Origin: Bacteroidota bacterium
GTDB lineage: Bacteria; Bacteroidota; Bacteroidia; Bacteroidales; GCA-2711565
Assembly (NCBI GenBank): GCA_003353955.1
Contig: PIVJ01000025.1
Coordinates: 1-35,189, forward strand
Reading direction: 5' to 3'
Length of the DNA stretch: 35,189 bases
Of this stretch, positions 1 through 8,595 are shown in pieces. Under the pieces are notes generated by a model, which had not been told where the DNA came from, searched no databases, and saw only the letters and a program-made list of their open reading frames with translations. The position numbers were made by a program, and so were the translations under genes. The stretch's first letter is position 1, and each line of letters starts with the position of its first letter.

Positions 1-27
1 GTTAAGTCACTCGTTGTAGCATAGTAA

Positions 28-984
28 TTAAAATACTTCTTTGGCGATTGCCTTGATATTATCAGAAATTCCAATCGTAAAATAATGAATAGCAGGCACT
101 CCGAATTCTGCTAACCCTTTTGATTGGTTGATGCACCATTCTATTCCCAGTTGAAAAACAGCATCATTAGTTTTACACTTATTCAATTCCTTTACTAATC
201 CATCAGGAATGTCAATATTAAAAACCTTAGGCAATAATAGCATGTCTTTTAAGGATGATATTGGTTTTAGTCCGGGAATAATAGGGACTTTAATTCCAAT
301 TTCCCGACAATTACTAACAAAGTTAAAATACTTTTGATTATCAAAAAACATCTGAGTTACAATATAATCTGCCCCTGCATCTACTTTATTCTTCAGATAA
401 AGTAAATCAGTTTCCAGATTAGGTGCCTCAGTATGCTTTTCGGGATAACCGGCAACACCGATCGAAAATCCCGTAGTTGCCTTATTTTCAAGCGTTTCAC
501 CCAAATACTTTCCGTTATTCAAATCAACCACTTGCTTCACTAATTCTGATGCATTTGCATGTCCGTTTTCCTCAACCTGAAAATAATTTTGAGATGCTAT
601 AGGATCTCCCCTTAACACCAATAAATCTGTTATCCCCAGAAAGTGTAAATCAATTAGGGCATATTCAGTTGCATCTTTAGTAAATCCTCCACAAATAATA
701 TGTGGCACCACATGAACATTTGGATATTTATATTTTATGGCAGCGGCAAGAGCAACAGTACCCGGACGTTTACGAATTGTTTTTCGCTCTAATAAGCCAC
801 TTGGGTGCTTTTTATAAATATTTTCTTCCTGATGATAAGTAATATTTATATTGATGGGATTGAATTCTACAAGATTATCAATGGTTCTATAAATAGATTC
901 GATGCTATGTCCTTTTAGTGGAGGTAATAACTCAAAAGAAAAATGGGGGGTTTCAGCTGTATCAAAATGCTCAATTACTTTCAT
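28..984 (-). CDS. metF: 5,10-methylenetetrahydrofolate reductase
   Basis: Reduces 5,10-methylene-THF to 5-methyl-THF, the methyl donor used by the adjacent MetH; cytoplasmic flavoprotein. The 318-residue product has the usual MetF length and a single TIM-barrel domain. The N-terminal FSFELLPP segment matches the family FEFFPP motif with its active-site Glu, and a THxGG-type region is replaced here by PHIICGG near residues 95-100. GADYIVTQMFFDNQKYF (about residues 203-219) is the conserved barrel segment near the flavin. The ATG lies 6 bp after the metH stop, so the two genes form an operon and metF should share the SAM riboswitch upstream of metH. Only 27 bases lie downstream in the window and no terminator is seen there. 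Family assignment is secure. Confidence 0.96.
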   Translation of the reverse strand: MKVIEHFDTAETPHFSFELLPPLKGHSIESIYRTIDNLVEFNPININITYHQEENIYKKHPSGLLERKTIRKRPGTVALAAAIKYKYPNVHVVPHIICGGFTKDATEYALIDLHFLGITDLLVLRGDPIASQNYFQVEENGHANASELVKQVVDLNNGKYLGETLENKATTGFSIGVAGYPEKHTEAPNLETDLLYLKNKVDAGADYIVTQMFFDNQKYFNFVSNCREIGIKVPIIPGLKPISSLKDMLLLPKVFNIDIPDGLVKELNKCKTNDAVFQLGIEWCINQSKGLAEFGVPAIHYFTIGISDNIKAIAKEVF

Positions 985-990
985 ATTCTA

Positions 991-3900
991 TTATTTATAA
1001 TTCAGGTTACTATTTAAATATCTTTCAATATTCTGAATACTCATATTTTTTCTCTTACTATAATCCAAAATTTGATCTTCACCTATTCTCCCAACATTAA
1101 AATACTGTGAATCAGGGTGTGACAAATAATATCCGCTTACAGTAGCGGCAGGATACATAGCGAAATTCTCAGTTAATTCCACACTTATATTCTGCTTCAC
1201 ATTTAATATTTCAAATAAGGTTTCTTTTTCAGAATGTTCGGGGCAAGCCGGGTATCCGGGTGCCGGTCGAATGCCCTGATATTGCTCTTTTAGTAATTTA
1301 TGAATACTCAAATTTTCTTTCGGATCATATCCCCAATGCTTATTTCTAACCTCTTCATGCATCATTTCAGCAAATGCTTCCGCGAGGCGATCAGCAAGAA
1401 TTTTTAACATGATTGCTTTGTAATCATCCTGTTCTTCTTCAAAATGCTTTACCCATTTCTCTATTCCAATTCCGGCAGTTACCACAAAGCCGCCAATATA
1501 ATCAATCTGTGATGATGACTTGGGTTTGATGAAATCGGAGAGACACAGATTGGGATATCTAGCTGATTTTTTCTGCTGATTTCTAAGGAATCTAAACGAG
1601 TTTATGATATCTATATCTGTCTCATTATTATACAATTCAACATCTTCGCCAACAGAGTTACAAGGGAAGAATCCTATAACGCCCTCTGCTTTTACCATTC
1701 TTTTCTCAATTATCTCCTCCAATAAAAGTTGTGCATCATCAAACACTCTCTTCGCCTCATCTCCTTTTACCGGATCATCAAAAATCTCAGGGTATTTCCC
1801 ATTCATCTTCCATGCATGAAAAAAGAATGTCCAATCAAGATACTTTCTTAACCGCTTGACATCAACACTTTTTACCTTCTTCACTCCTAAAAATGATGGT
1901 TTTATAGGGTAATAATTATTCCAATCCAGCTTCAATTTATTTTTTTGGGCTAGTTTAAACGAGATGTAAGTAATGTCATTCTTTCCTGCTAAGTATTTCT
2001 GATTCATCAATTCATACTCATCCTTTACCGCTTTTTTATAATCTGATTTATTCTTATCAGATAAAAGACTTGAAGTAACCGAAACTGCTTTTGAAGCATC
2101 TCTCACATGAAGTAAAGTTGGTGTGTAATTGGGTGCAATTTTTACAGCAGTATGAATTTTAGAAGTTGTTGCACCACCTATTATTATTGGAATTGTAAAC
2201 CTTTGTCTTTCGAACTCTTTTGCAACTTCAACCATTTCCTCAAGAGAAGGTGTGATTAAGCCACTTAATCCAACGATATCAACCTGCTCTTTTCTAGCAA
2301 CTTCAATTATTTTTTGAGCCGGAACCATTACACCTAAATCTATTACTTCATAATTATTGCAAGCCAATACAACTCCCACAATATTTTTCCCGATATCGTG
2401 TACATCTCCTTTTACAGTTGCCATTAATATTTTTGGCTGTTTGGTTTCACTGCGTCCTTTTACTTTCTCGGCTTCGATGTGCGGGAGGAGTTTTGCAACT
2501 CCTTTTTTCATAACGCGAGCACTTTTTACCACCTGTGGAAGGAACATTTTTCCTGATTCAAATAAATCTCCGACAACATTCATCCCATCCATCAACGGCC
2601 CCTCAATTATTTCTATGGCTCTTGAATAATATTGCCGAGCCTCTTCTATATCATCCTCAATAAAATCTGTAACTCCCTTAACAAGCGCATGTTTTAGCCG
2701 TTCTTGTATTGAGCCGTATCTCCATTCGTTAACCGGGACGGCTTTCTTATTTTTCGATTTAACGTTTTCTGCAAATGCCACCAGGCGCTCAGTGGCATTT
2801 TTTCTTCGATTTAAAATTACATCTTCAACCAACTTGAGCAAATCACTCGGGATTTCATCATATGTTTGAAGCATCTCTGGATTAACGATCCCCATATCTA
2901 AGCCAGCCTTTATGGCATGATACAAGAAAGATGAGTGCATGGCTTCCCTGATCACATTATTCCCCCTAAAAGAAAAAGATAGATTACTTATTCCTCCACT
3001 TACGTTCGCATGAGGTAAATTAGCTTTTATCCATTTGGTAGCTTTAATAAAATCAACAGCATAATTATTGTGTTCATCAATTCCAGTGGCAACGGTTAAT
3101 ATGTTGGGATCAAAAATGATGTCTTCAGGTGGGAAATTAACCTCCTTGATGAGTAATTGATAAGCTCTTTTAGAGATTTCTATTTTTCGCTCATAGCTAG
3201 ATGCTTGTCCATCTTCATCAAAAGCCATAACGATAACCGCCGCACCATACAATCTAATTTTTCTTGCTTGCTCAAGAAAGGCGATTTCACCCTCTTTCAG
3301 GCTGATTGAATTTACAATCGCTTTACCTTGAACGCACTTCAATCCTGCTTCAATCACTTCCCATCTTGAAGAGTCGATCATTATTGGCAATTTCGCGATA
3401 TCAGGTTCCGATGCAATCAGATTTAGGAATGTCGTCATCTCTTTAGCTGAATCTAACATGGCATCATCCATGTTAACATCCAAAATTTGAGCACCACCCT
3501 CTACCATATCGCGTGCAACCGACAAGGCTTCTTCGTACTCCTCTTCACGAATGAGCCTTGCAAATTTCATTGAGCCACTTACGTTAGTACGCTCTCCGAT
3601 ATTGATAAAATTGCTTTCATCATAAATCTTCAATGGTTCTAAACCACTCAAATGAAGATTTTGTTTGTGTTGATTACGTTTACGAGTTTCTGCATTTTCA
3701 ACAACTTTCACGAAAGCCTTAATATGCTCAGGGGTAGTTCCGCAACATCCACCAATGATATTTACCATTCGGTTTTCGACAAATTCCTTTAGGTAGTTTG
3801 ACATTATTTCAGGCGATTCGTCATATTCTCCAAATTGATTTGGAAGACCGGCATTGGGATAAACGCTAATATAATTTGATGATTTTGCAGCTAGTTCAAC

Positions 3901-4671
3901 AAGGTATGGTCTCATTTCCTTTGCGCCCAATGAACAGTTTAATCCAATGCTTAATAAATCAATATGTGAAACTGAATGCATGAAGGCCTCAACTGTTTGA
4001 CCTGAGAGTGTTCTGCCACTTGCGTCTGTAATTGTTCCGGATATCATTACAGGAATTCGCTGATTTAACTCAGTCATAATTTTATCTACCGCAACAATGG
4101 CTGCTTTCGCATTTAGCGTATCAAAAATGGTTTCTATCAAAAACAAATCAACTCCACCCATCATTAATCCTTTGGCTTGCTCATAATAATTATCAAGCAT
4201 TTCATCAAAGCTTACAGCCCGATAGGCAGGATCTTCAACTTTTGGCGACATGGAGGCTGTTTTATTTGTAGGCCCAATTGCACCGGCCACATATCGGGGT
4301 TTGTCAGGATTGATATTTGTAAATTCAGCAGCAAGTGTTTTGGCTATTTCAGCTGCTCTTCGATTTATTTCGATAGCCTGATCCTGCATCTCATAATCGG
4401 CCATAGAAATTGCGCTAGCATTAAAGGTATTCGTTTCAATGATATCTGCTCCGGCTTCAAGATATACCCGATGAATATCAGCTATAATCATAGGTTGAGT
4501 AAGATTTAATAAATCATTATTCCCCTTCAGGTTTGTTGGGTGATTTAAAAATTGTTGACCACGAAAATCTGCTTCTGTCAAATGATACCCCTGAATCATA
4601 GTCCCCATGGCTCCATCCATTACCAGTATCCTGTATTCTAGTTCGTTATATATACTTTTTTGCTTAATCAT
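991..4671 (-). CDS. metH: Cobalamin-dependent methionine synthase
   Basis: Transfers a methyl group from 5-methyl-THF to homocysteine through cobalamin, giving methionine. At 1226 residues it is full length and carries all four modules. The homocysteine-binding domain (about 1-325) has zinc ligands in GLNCS and [10 protein letters not shown]. The pterin-binding domain (about 355-615) contains [11 protein letters not shown]. The cobalamin cap and Rossmann domains (about 650-880) include the B12-ligand motif DVHDIG and the downstream SGLITPS and GGATTS segments. The C-terminal reactivation domain (about 910-1200) has [15 protein letters not shown], which binds AdoMet. A SAM-I riboswitch and promoter lie upstream, and metF follows after 6 bp. 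The protein needs B12, but no B12 riboswitch is visible. No truncation or frameshift was seen. Confidence 0.97.
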   Translation of the reverse strand: MIKQKSIYNELEYRILVMDGAMGTMIQGYHLTEADFRGQQFLNHPTNLKGNNDLLNLTQPMIIADIHRVYLEAGADIIETNTFNASAISMADYEMQDQAIEINRRAAEIAKTLAAEFTNINPDKPRYVAGAIGPTNKTASMSPKVEDPAYRAVSFDEMLDNYYEQAKGLMMGGVDLFLIETIFDTLNAKAAIVAVDKIMTELNQRIPVMISGTITDASGRTLSGQTVEAFMHSVSHIDLLSIGLNCSLGAKEMRPYLVELAAKSSNYISVYPNAGLPNQFGEYDESPEIMSNYLKEFVENRMVNIIGGCCGTTPEHIKAFVKVVENAETRKRNQHKQNLHLSGLEPLKIYDESNFINIGERTNVSGSMKFARLIREEEYEEALSVARDMVEGGAQILDVNMDDAMLDSAKEMTTFLNLIASEPDIAKLPIMIDSSRWEVIEAGLKCVQGKAIVNSISLKEGEIAFLEQARKIRLYGAAVIVMAFDEDGQASSYERKIEISKRAYQLLIKEVNFPPEDIIFDPNILTVATGIDEHNNYAVDFIKATKWIKANLPHANVSGGISNLSFSFRGNNVIREAMHSSFLYHAIKAGLDMGIVNPEMLQTYDEIPSDLLKLVEDVILNRRKNATERLVAFAENVKSKNKKAVPVNEWRYGSIQERLKHALVKGVTDFIEDDIEEARQYYSRAIEIIEGPLMDGMNVVGDLFESGKMFLPQVVKSARVMKKGVAKLLPHIEAEKVKGRSETKQPKILMATVKGDVHDIGKNIVGVVLACNNYEVIDLGVMVPAQKIIEVARKEQVDIVGLSGLITPSLEEMVEVAKEFERQRFTIPIIIGGATTSKIHTAVKIAPNYTPTLLHVRDASKAVSVTSSLLSDKNKSDYKKAVKDEYELMNQKYLAGKNDITYISFKLAQKNKLKLDWNNYYPIKPSFLGVKKVKSVDVKRLRKYLDWTFFFHAWKMNGKYPEIFDDPVKGDEAKRVFDDAQLLLEEIIEKRMVKAEGVIGFFPCNSVGEDVELYNNETDIDIINSFRFLRNQQKKSARYPNLCLSDFIKPKSSSQIDYIGGFVVTAGIGIEKWVKHFEEEQDDYKAIMLKILADRLAEAFAEMMHEEVRNKHWGYDPKENLSIHKLLKEQYQGIRPAPGYPACPEHSEKETLFEILNVKQNISVELTENFAMYPAATVSGYYLSHPDSQYFNVGRIGEDQILDYSKRKNMSIQNIERYLNSNLNYK

Positions 4672-4799
4672 TCAACTACTTTTAATGCTGTGATTATAAC
4701 ATTCAATTATTTAAAGAATGTGTTCTCACAAAATAAATCCCAACAAAAAGGATTAATTTCCTAAATATACATTTGATAATTCATGATATTTGTGTTTAA

Positions 4800-4910
4800 G
4801 TTATCATTACCCACTATAAAAGTGGATTAGGTTGTAGCACCTTAGTCCGCACATCGGATTGGTTGCTAGAGGTTCGTGGAGCCTAATCTCTCCCCTCTTC
4901 TTCATAAAAC
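4800..4910 (-). promoter_or_regulatory. SAM-I (S-box) riboswitch upstream of metH-metF
   Basis: Read on the minus strand, the element has the S-box conserved parts in order. These are a P1 5' strand (TTTTATGAAG), AGAGG pairing with CCTCT in P2, then TAGCAACC (family GCAACC), a short P3 (CCG..CGG), AAGGTGCTA (family AAGGTGCtAA), a P4 hairpin CCACT-TTTAT-AGTGG, and the closing GTAATGATAA. High SAM normally switches such genes off. An alternative pairing may act as the expression platform: the P1 3' strand TGATAA (4806-4801) is complementary to TTATCA at 4779-4774. No strong intrinsic terminator follows; the only candidate is a weak AGGA..TCCT-TTTTT hairpin near 4736-4755. Class identity is confident; the switching mechanism is inference. 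Confidence 0.93.
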
Positions 4911-4946
4911 AAGCACCTCTATTGAAAGGATGGTTTGTATTTATGG

Positions 4947-4978
4947 CAAATGTAGAGCAGATGTGCTTAAAATACAAA
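4947..4978 (-). promoter_or_regulatory. Bacteroidetes-type promoter for the metH leader
   Basis: On the minus strand TTTG (4978-4975), a 20-bp spacer and TACATTTG (4954-4947) match the Bacteroidetes TTTG/TAnnTTTG housekeeping promoter. Transcription would begin about 4940, just before the SAM riboswitch, giving a leader of about 270 nt. Confidence 0.7.
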
Positions 4979-4992
4979 TTTATTTGTAATTA

Positions 4993-5153
4993 AATGAAGC
5001 TCCACGCCGCAAGCGGACGGGCTATCATGATGGATTCTATTTTATTTCGCCACAAGGGGCGGGGAATATAACCCACAAGATCCTGAGCGGAAGTCGAAGG
5101 ATCACTTCGCCTAATTAATTTGGTTTCACAAAATCAAAATCTCACTGATTTAA
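4993..5153 (-). repeat. Dispersed intergenic repeat, copy A (inverted partner at 22871-23027)
   Basis: Read on the minus strand, this 161-bp block begins with TTAAATCAGTGAGA, whose TAA is the stop codon of the phosphopantetheinyl transferase gene, and ends with GCTTCATT. It aligns along its whole length with 22871-23027, at about 90% identity by eye outside one divergent stretch of about 20 bp. Shared cores include TTGTGGGTTATATTCCCCGC and AAAATAGAATCCATCATGA. Its tail carries the GC-rich hairpin CCGTCCGC-TT-GCGGCG. Copy A alone has an internal palindrome, GATCCT...AGGATC, in the divergent stretch. No open reading frame of note was seen. The function is unknown; it could be a REP-like or MITE-like element, or a 3'-UTR element. 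Confidence 0.85.
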
Positions 5154-5797
5154 ATAGGATCAATAACATAAACCAACAAGTGGTCTTCAATTTGCTCGTA
5201 CTTGAGTTTATACTTTGTTGTGGATTTATGCGTTGAGATCTGGGCATATGCGCATCCATTACCCTGAAAGCTAAAGGGCTCAATATTTAAATTAGTTCTG
5301 AAATCCAGGTTGCCAATTCCATGTAACTTATATAAGGTTTCCTTTGCAGACCAAATGACGTACAATTGTTCTAAAAGAGATGATGATTCATCAATAAATT
5401 TACTCTCGGCCTCAGATACAAACTTATGCCTGACTCTCAATATCCTGGGTTGAATTTTTTCTATGTCAATTCCTAATTGAGCGTTGGAACTGACGATAAC
5501 AGCGACAAACTCAGCAGTGTGAGAAATAGAAATATTTCTTTCACCACAACTTAGATGAGGCTTGCCATTATCCTTATAAGTTATTGAAATCTTGTTGTCT
5601 TTAAACAATTCAGCTAAGATAAGCCGACTTGCGATCCATTGTTTTTTACGGTTCTCATTTGAGAATCTATCATAAGTTTCTATTTCTTCCTTCTGTAATG
5701 TTAATAAAGGAAGAAGTTTATTAGCGGATTCTGTGATTTTCCACACTCCAAGCTTTGTATTTCCCTGTTCTAAATCTTTAATACTAAATAAAGGCAT
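5150..5797 (-). CDS. 4'-phosphopantetheinyl transferase, Sfp type
   Basis: Transfers the phosphopantetheine arm of CoA onto a serine of acyl or peptidyl carrier proteins. The 215-residue length fits the Sfp/Gsp class rather than the shorter AcpS class. The Mg-binding motif is GIDIEKI (residues 109-115, family G-V/I-D-I/V-E) and the second signature is WSAKETLYK (149-157, family WxxKEAxxK). The catalytic acidic residues D111, E113 and E153 are present. The ATG at 5797 is preceded by TATTTTTG, a likely -7 box. The gene is divergent from ahcY, and its stop codon is the first codon of dispersed repeat copy A. No polyketide or NRPS gene is nearby, so it may serve fatty-acid ACP or a distant pathway; the substrate cannot be told. 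Confidence 0.9.
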   Translation of the reverse strand: MPLFSIKDLEQGNTKLGVWKITESANKLLPLLTLQKEEIETYDRFSNENRKKQWIASRLILAELFKDNKISITYKDNGKPHLSCGERNISISHTAEFVAVIVSSNAQLGIDIEKIQPRILRVRHKFVSEAESKFIDESSSLLEQLYVIWSAKETLYKLHGIGNLDFRTNLNIEPFSFQGNGCAYAQISTHKSTTKYKLKYEQIEDHLLVYVIDPI

Positions 5798-5814
5798 GTT
5801 AATAAATTGAAAGT

Positions 5815-5822
5815 CAAAAATA
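5815..5822 (-). promoter_or_regulatory. Likely -7 element of the phosphopantetheinyl transferase gene
   Basis: TATTTTTG on the minus strand, 18 bp before the ATG, fits TAnnTTTG. A matching TTTG at the -33 position is not seen, so support is moderate. Confidence 0.45.
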
Positions 5823-5858
5823 CAATAAAATCAAGTCCTTCACACTTATCTGTTATTC

Positions 5859-5889
5859 TTTGATCTTGAAAAAAGATTGATTAATTTTG
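5859..5889 (+). promoter_or_regulatory. Consensus Bacteroidetes promoter of ahcY
   Basis: TTTG at 5859-5862, exactly 19 bp, then TAATTTTG at 5882-5889: an exact match to the TTTG-N19-TAnnTTTG pattern. Transcription should start near 5895. This rules out the upstream TTG at 5887 as a start codon and favours the ATG at 5917. Confidence 0.85.
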
Positions 5890-5916
5890 CATTCCGAAAA
5901 AAACAAGACTTATAAA

Positions 5917-7338
5917 ATGAGAAACGACATGATAGAAACGAATACCGATTATAAAATTGCTGATATCAATTTGGCGGCATTTGGGCGAAAAGAAATTGAG
6001 ATCGCAGAAAAAGAGATGCCCGGTTTAATGTCAATCAGAAAAAAACATGCCGCTGAAAAGCCTTTGAAAGATGTACGAATCATGGGGTCGTTACACATGA
6101 CCGTTCAAACTGCGATTCTTATTGAAACATTAGTTGAATTGGGAGCTAATGTTAGATGGGTAAGTTGTAATATATTTTCAACTCAGGATCATGCTGCTGC
6201 TGCCATTGCAGAAGCTGGCATTCCGGTCTTTGCATGGAAAGGTGAAACCCTGGAAGAGTATTGGTGGTGTACTAAGCAAGCACTTTCTTTTCCCGGAGAT
6301 AAAGGACCACAACTCATTGTTGATGATGGTGGAGATGCAACATTTCTTTTACACAAAGGAGTTGAAATAGAGAATAATCCTGAGCTACTTAAAACAATTC
6401 CATCAAGTATTGAAGAAGGTGTTATCTATAAACTTTTACAAGATAGTTATTTGGAAGACACTCAAAAATGGCACAAAACGACTGCTGAATGGAAAGGGGT
6501 TTCAGAAGAAACTACTACCGGTGTTCATCGTTTGTATCAAATGTTGGAGAAAGGCGAATTATTGGTTCCTGCAATTAATGTTAACGACTCTGTTACAAAA
6601 TCAAAGTTTGACAATTTATATGGTTGCCGTGAGTCGTTAGCTGATGGAATTAAGCGCGCCACTGATGTTATGATCGCCGGAAAAGTTATTGTTGTGTTGG
6701 GCTATGGGGATGTTGGTAAAGGCTGTGCTCATTCAATGAGATCATATGGTGCCAGGGTAATTGTTACTGAAATTGATCCAATCTGTGCATTGCAGGCAGC
6801 GATGGAGGGATTTAGGGTTACCACCATTGAAGAGGCATTAAAAGAAGGAGCTATTTTTGTTACCACAACCGGGAATAAAGATGTTATAACTTTCGATCAC
6901 ATGAGCAACATGAAAGATCAGGCCATAGTTTGTAATATCGGCCATTTTGATAATGAGATTCAGGTTGAGAAACTTGACTCATCAGCAGGTGTTATAAAAA
7001 CAAACATCAAACCTCAAGTTGATAAATATTCATTCGATACAGGAAACTCAATCTTTTTATTGGCTGAAGGACGATTGGTTAATTTGGGTTGTGCCACAGG
7101 TCATCCTTCATTTGTAATGAGCAACTCTTTTAGCAATCAAACACTAGCTCAATTAGAGTTATGGAAGAACGATTATGAAATTGGGGTTTATACGCTTCCA
7201 AAGAAATTAGATGAAGAAGTTGCCAGACTACATTTAGAGCAGATTGGAGTTAAGCTTACTATTTTAACTAAAGAACAATCAGATTATGTTGGTATTCCCA
7301 TTGATGGTCCTTACAAATCTGATCATTACAGATATTAG
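5917..7338 (+). CDS. ahcY: S-adenosylhomocysteine hydrolase
   Basis: Splits SAH, the product of SAM-dependent methylation, into adenosine and homocysteine; a cytoplasmic NAD-dependent enzyme. Family marks are [16 protein letters not shown] and [12 protein letters not shown] in the substrate domain, the NAD-binding [13 protein letters not shown] with [22 protein letters not shown], and the diagnostic C-terminal KSDHYRY. From the ATG at 5917 (MRNDMIETN) the protein has 473 residues, normal for bacterial forms with the extra insert. The frame is open back to a TTG at 5887, but that codon overlaps the promoter -7 box. A further in-frame ATG lies at 5929. The leader is only about 20 nt, so no SAH riboswitch fits. 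It is monocistronic, with a terminator directly downstream. Confidence 0.97.
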   Translation: MRNDMIETNTDYKIADINLAAFGRKEIEIAEKEMPGLMSIRKKHAAEKPLKDVRIMGSLHMTVQTAILIETLVELGANVRWVSCNIFSTQDHAAAAIAEAGIPVFAWKGETLEEYWWCTKQALSFPGDKGPQLIVDDGGDATFLLHKGVEIENNPELLKTIPSSIEEGVIYKLLQDSYLEDTQKWHKTTAEWKGVSEETTTGVHRLYQMLEKGELLVPAINVNDSVTKSKFDNLYGCRESLADGIKRATDVMIAGKVIVVLGYGDVGKGCAHSMRSYGARVIVTEIDPICALQAAMEGFRVTTIEEALKEGAIFVTTTGNKDVITFDHMSNMKDQAIVCNIGHFDNEIQVEKLDSSAGVIKTNIKPQVDKYSFDTGNSIFLLAEGRLVNLGCATGHPSFVMSNSFSNQTLAQLELWKNDYEIGVYTLPKKLDEEVARLHLEQIGVKLTILTKEQSDYVGIPIDGPYKSDHYRY

Positions 7339-7357
7339 AAATAAGAAATATGATGTT

Positions 7358-7390
7358 AAAAAGGACGGCTAAATCAAGCTGTTCTTTTTT
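7358..7390 (+). terminator. Intrinsic terminator of ahcY
   Basis: AAAAAGGACGGCT pairs with AGCTGTTCTTTTT (two G-U pairs) around a short loop and runs into a T6 tract, 20 bp after the ahcY stop. Confidence 0.85.
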
Positions 7391-7416
7391 AGTTGTAAAC
7401 ATAAAGATAAACTCCA

Positions 7417-7670
7417 TCAAAATAGGTATTGTACTGCTTTAGCCGGACCTTCGAAAGGAGTATCGTCTAATAAAATATACTTTGACCCACTACAATTATC
7501 CACCACAATTAGTCTTCTTGAATTTGACAGTTCCAAGAGAAAAAACGAAATTCCAAAAGCTGTGGTTCTTATATTTGCAGGGTATTCATTTTTGTCTTTA
7601 AAAGATACGGTAGTGCGAAAATGATTTGGAGCGCAATCATTTCTTATTATTTTTGTGAGATGGCATTTTA
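7417..7670 (-). pseudogene. Orphan C-terminal fragment of an unrecognised gene
   Basis: The minus strand is open from about 7700 down to a TGA at 7417-7419, with no ATG. It reads as plausible protein: residues such as IIRNDCAPNHFRTTVSFKDK, then NEYPANIRTTAFGISFFLLE, then LIVVDNCSGSKYILLDDTPF, and it ends in AVQYLF. The composition is hydrophobic and acidic as in a real domain, not the low-quality look of a random frame. I do not recognise the family. It abuts the transposase remnant at about 7659, so insertion or deletion may have removed its 5' part. It could also be chance open frame. Confidence 0.4.
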
Positions 7671-8466
7671 AGAACAGGAAAGAAAAAATCCGGAACCTAT
7701 TTACGAATAGTTGAATCCTACAAGTTAGCAGGTATACCTAAACATAGAACCATCCATCCGCTTGGAAAAGCTGAGGACTATCCACCTCATCAGTTAGAGA
7801 GCACTACCAAGAAACTCCTTGAACTGGCAGGGATGAACATGGGCGAGATCATTGCAAATTCTTTTCATGAAACCAACCGGCTCAACTATGATTATGCACT
7901 GGTTATTTTAAAAAAATGTGGAAGATGTTCCAGATGGACGTTTTTGTCAACATGGCCAATAGCAGAGCTAGGCACAAGTTTGATTGGGAGGGAGCACTAC
8001 AGTTAATGATTGCAGAAAGGTTGAACGAACCCTGCTCAAAACTACAGTCATTCTCAAATCAAAATGAGTATATTGGGTTTAGCACACAAACAGGCCTCCA
8101 GCATTTTTACCGCACACTTGACATACTAAACAAAGAACAGGACGCACTCAAGGCTATTCAAAAGACGGAAAGGCACATAAAACACAGGCAGTACTGGGAC
8201 TATTGGTTGACAAAATGAGGAATCCCATCAGTTACGATGTATACGAAGGCAACACTTATGAAGGACATACCATGATTAAATCATTGAAGAAACTCAAGAA
8301 TCATTATTCTATTGACCGTTGCATTGTTGTGGCAGACAGTGCCATGATCGGCACAGACAACCGGGACTATATTACCTGCAATGAATTGGATTGCATGCTG
8401 GGTGACAGAATAAAAAATTTGAGTATAATAGACAAAATGCTTATTAATAACCTTTGCAACCCCTGA
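7659..8466 (+). pseudogene. Decayed IS1634-type (IS4-group) transposase
   Basis: Three blocks in different frames together resemble an IS1634-like DDE transposase. Block 1 (about 7671-7915) reads RTGKKKSGTYLRIVESYK and then a helical N-terminal part; it needs one extra base near 7668 to join an ATG at 7659. Block 2 (7916-about 8160) includes ALQLMIAERLNEPCSK and FYRTLDIL. Block 3 (about 8161-8420) reads KDGKAHKTQAVLGLLVDKM, NPISYDVYEGNTYEGHT and DRCIVVADSAMIG. The stretch that should lie between blocks 2 and 3, carrying the first catalytic Asp, is deleted. The C-terminal third, with the last acidic residue, is missing after DRIKNLS. It is inactive. Family naming rests on the YEGNT-EGHT and VVADSAM motifs. 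Confidence 0.75.
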
Positions 8467-8478
8467 TATGCATAATAC

Positions 8479-8500
8479 GGAGCTTTGTAGCCTCCTTTTT
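8479..8500 (+). terminator. Possible terminator-like hairpin
   Basis: GGAGCT-TTGT-AGC-C-TCC followed by TTTTT, with one bulged base. It lies just past the transposase remnant and may be a leftover of the element. The rest of 8501-8595 holds nothing I can identify. Confidence 0.35.
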
Positions 8501-8595
8501 GTCTATTACGCCACAGAAGACAATAAAAGTGAATTATTATATATGATATCAAATGTAAATCAAGATCAATCAAAAATATTTTTCTGATGATTAGA

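Noticed and set aside
2357-2629. A 90-codon plus-strand frame within metH
   Set aside because: It is antisense to conserved cobalamin-domain codons of metH and has no promoter or family signature.
5887-5916. N-terminal extension of ahcY from a TTG codon
   Set aside because: The TTG overlaps the promoter -7 box; the ATG at 5917 gives the expected N-terminus.
7619-7642. Perfect 8-bp inverted repeat AAATGATT/AATCATTT as an IS end
   Set aside because: It falls inside the orphan coding fragment, has no partner at the other end of the remnant, and could be chance in AT-rich DNA.
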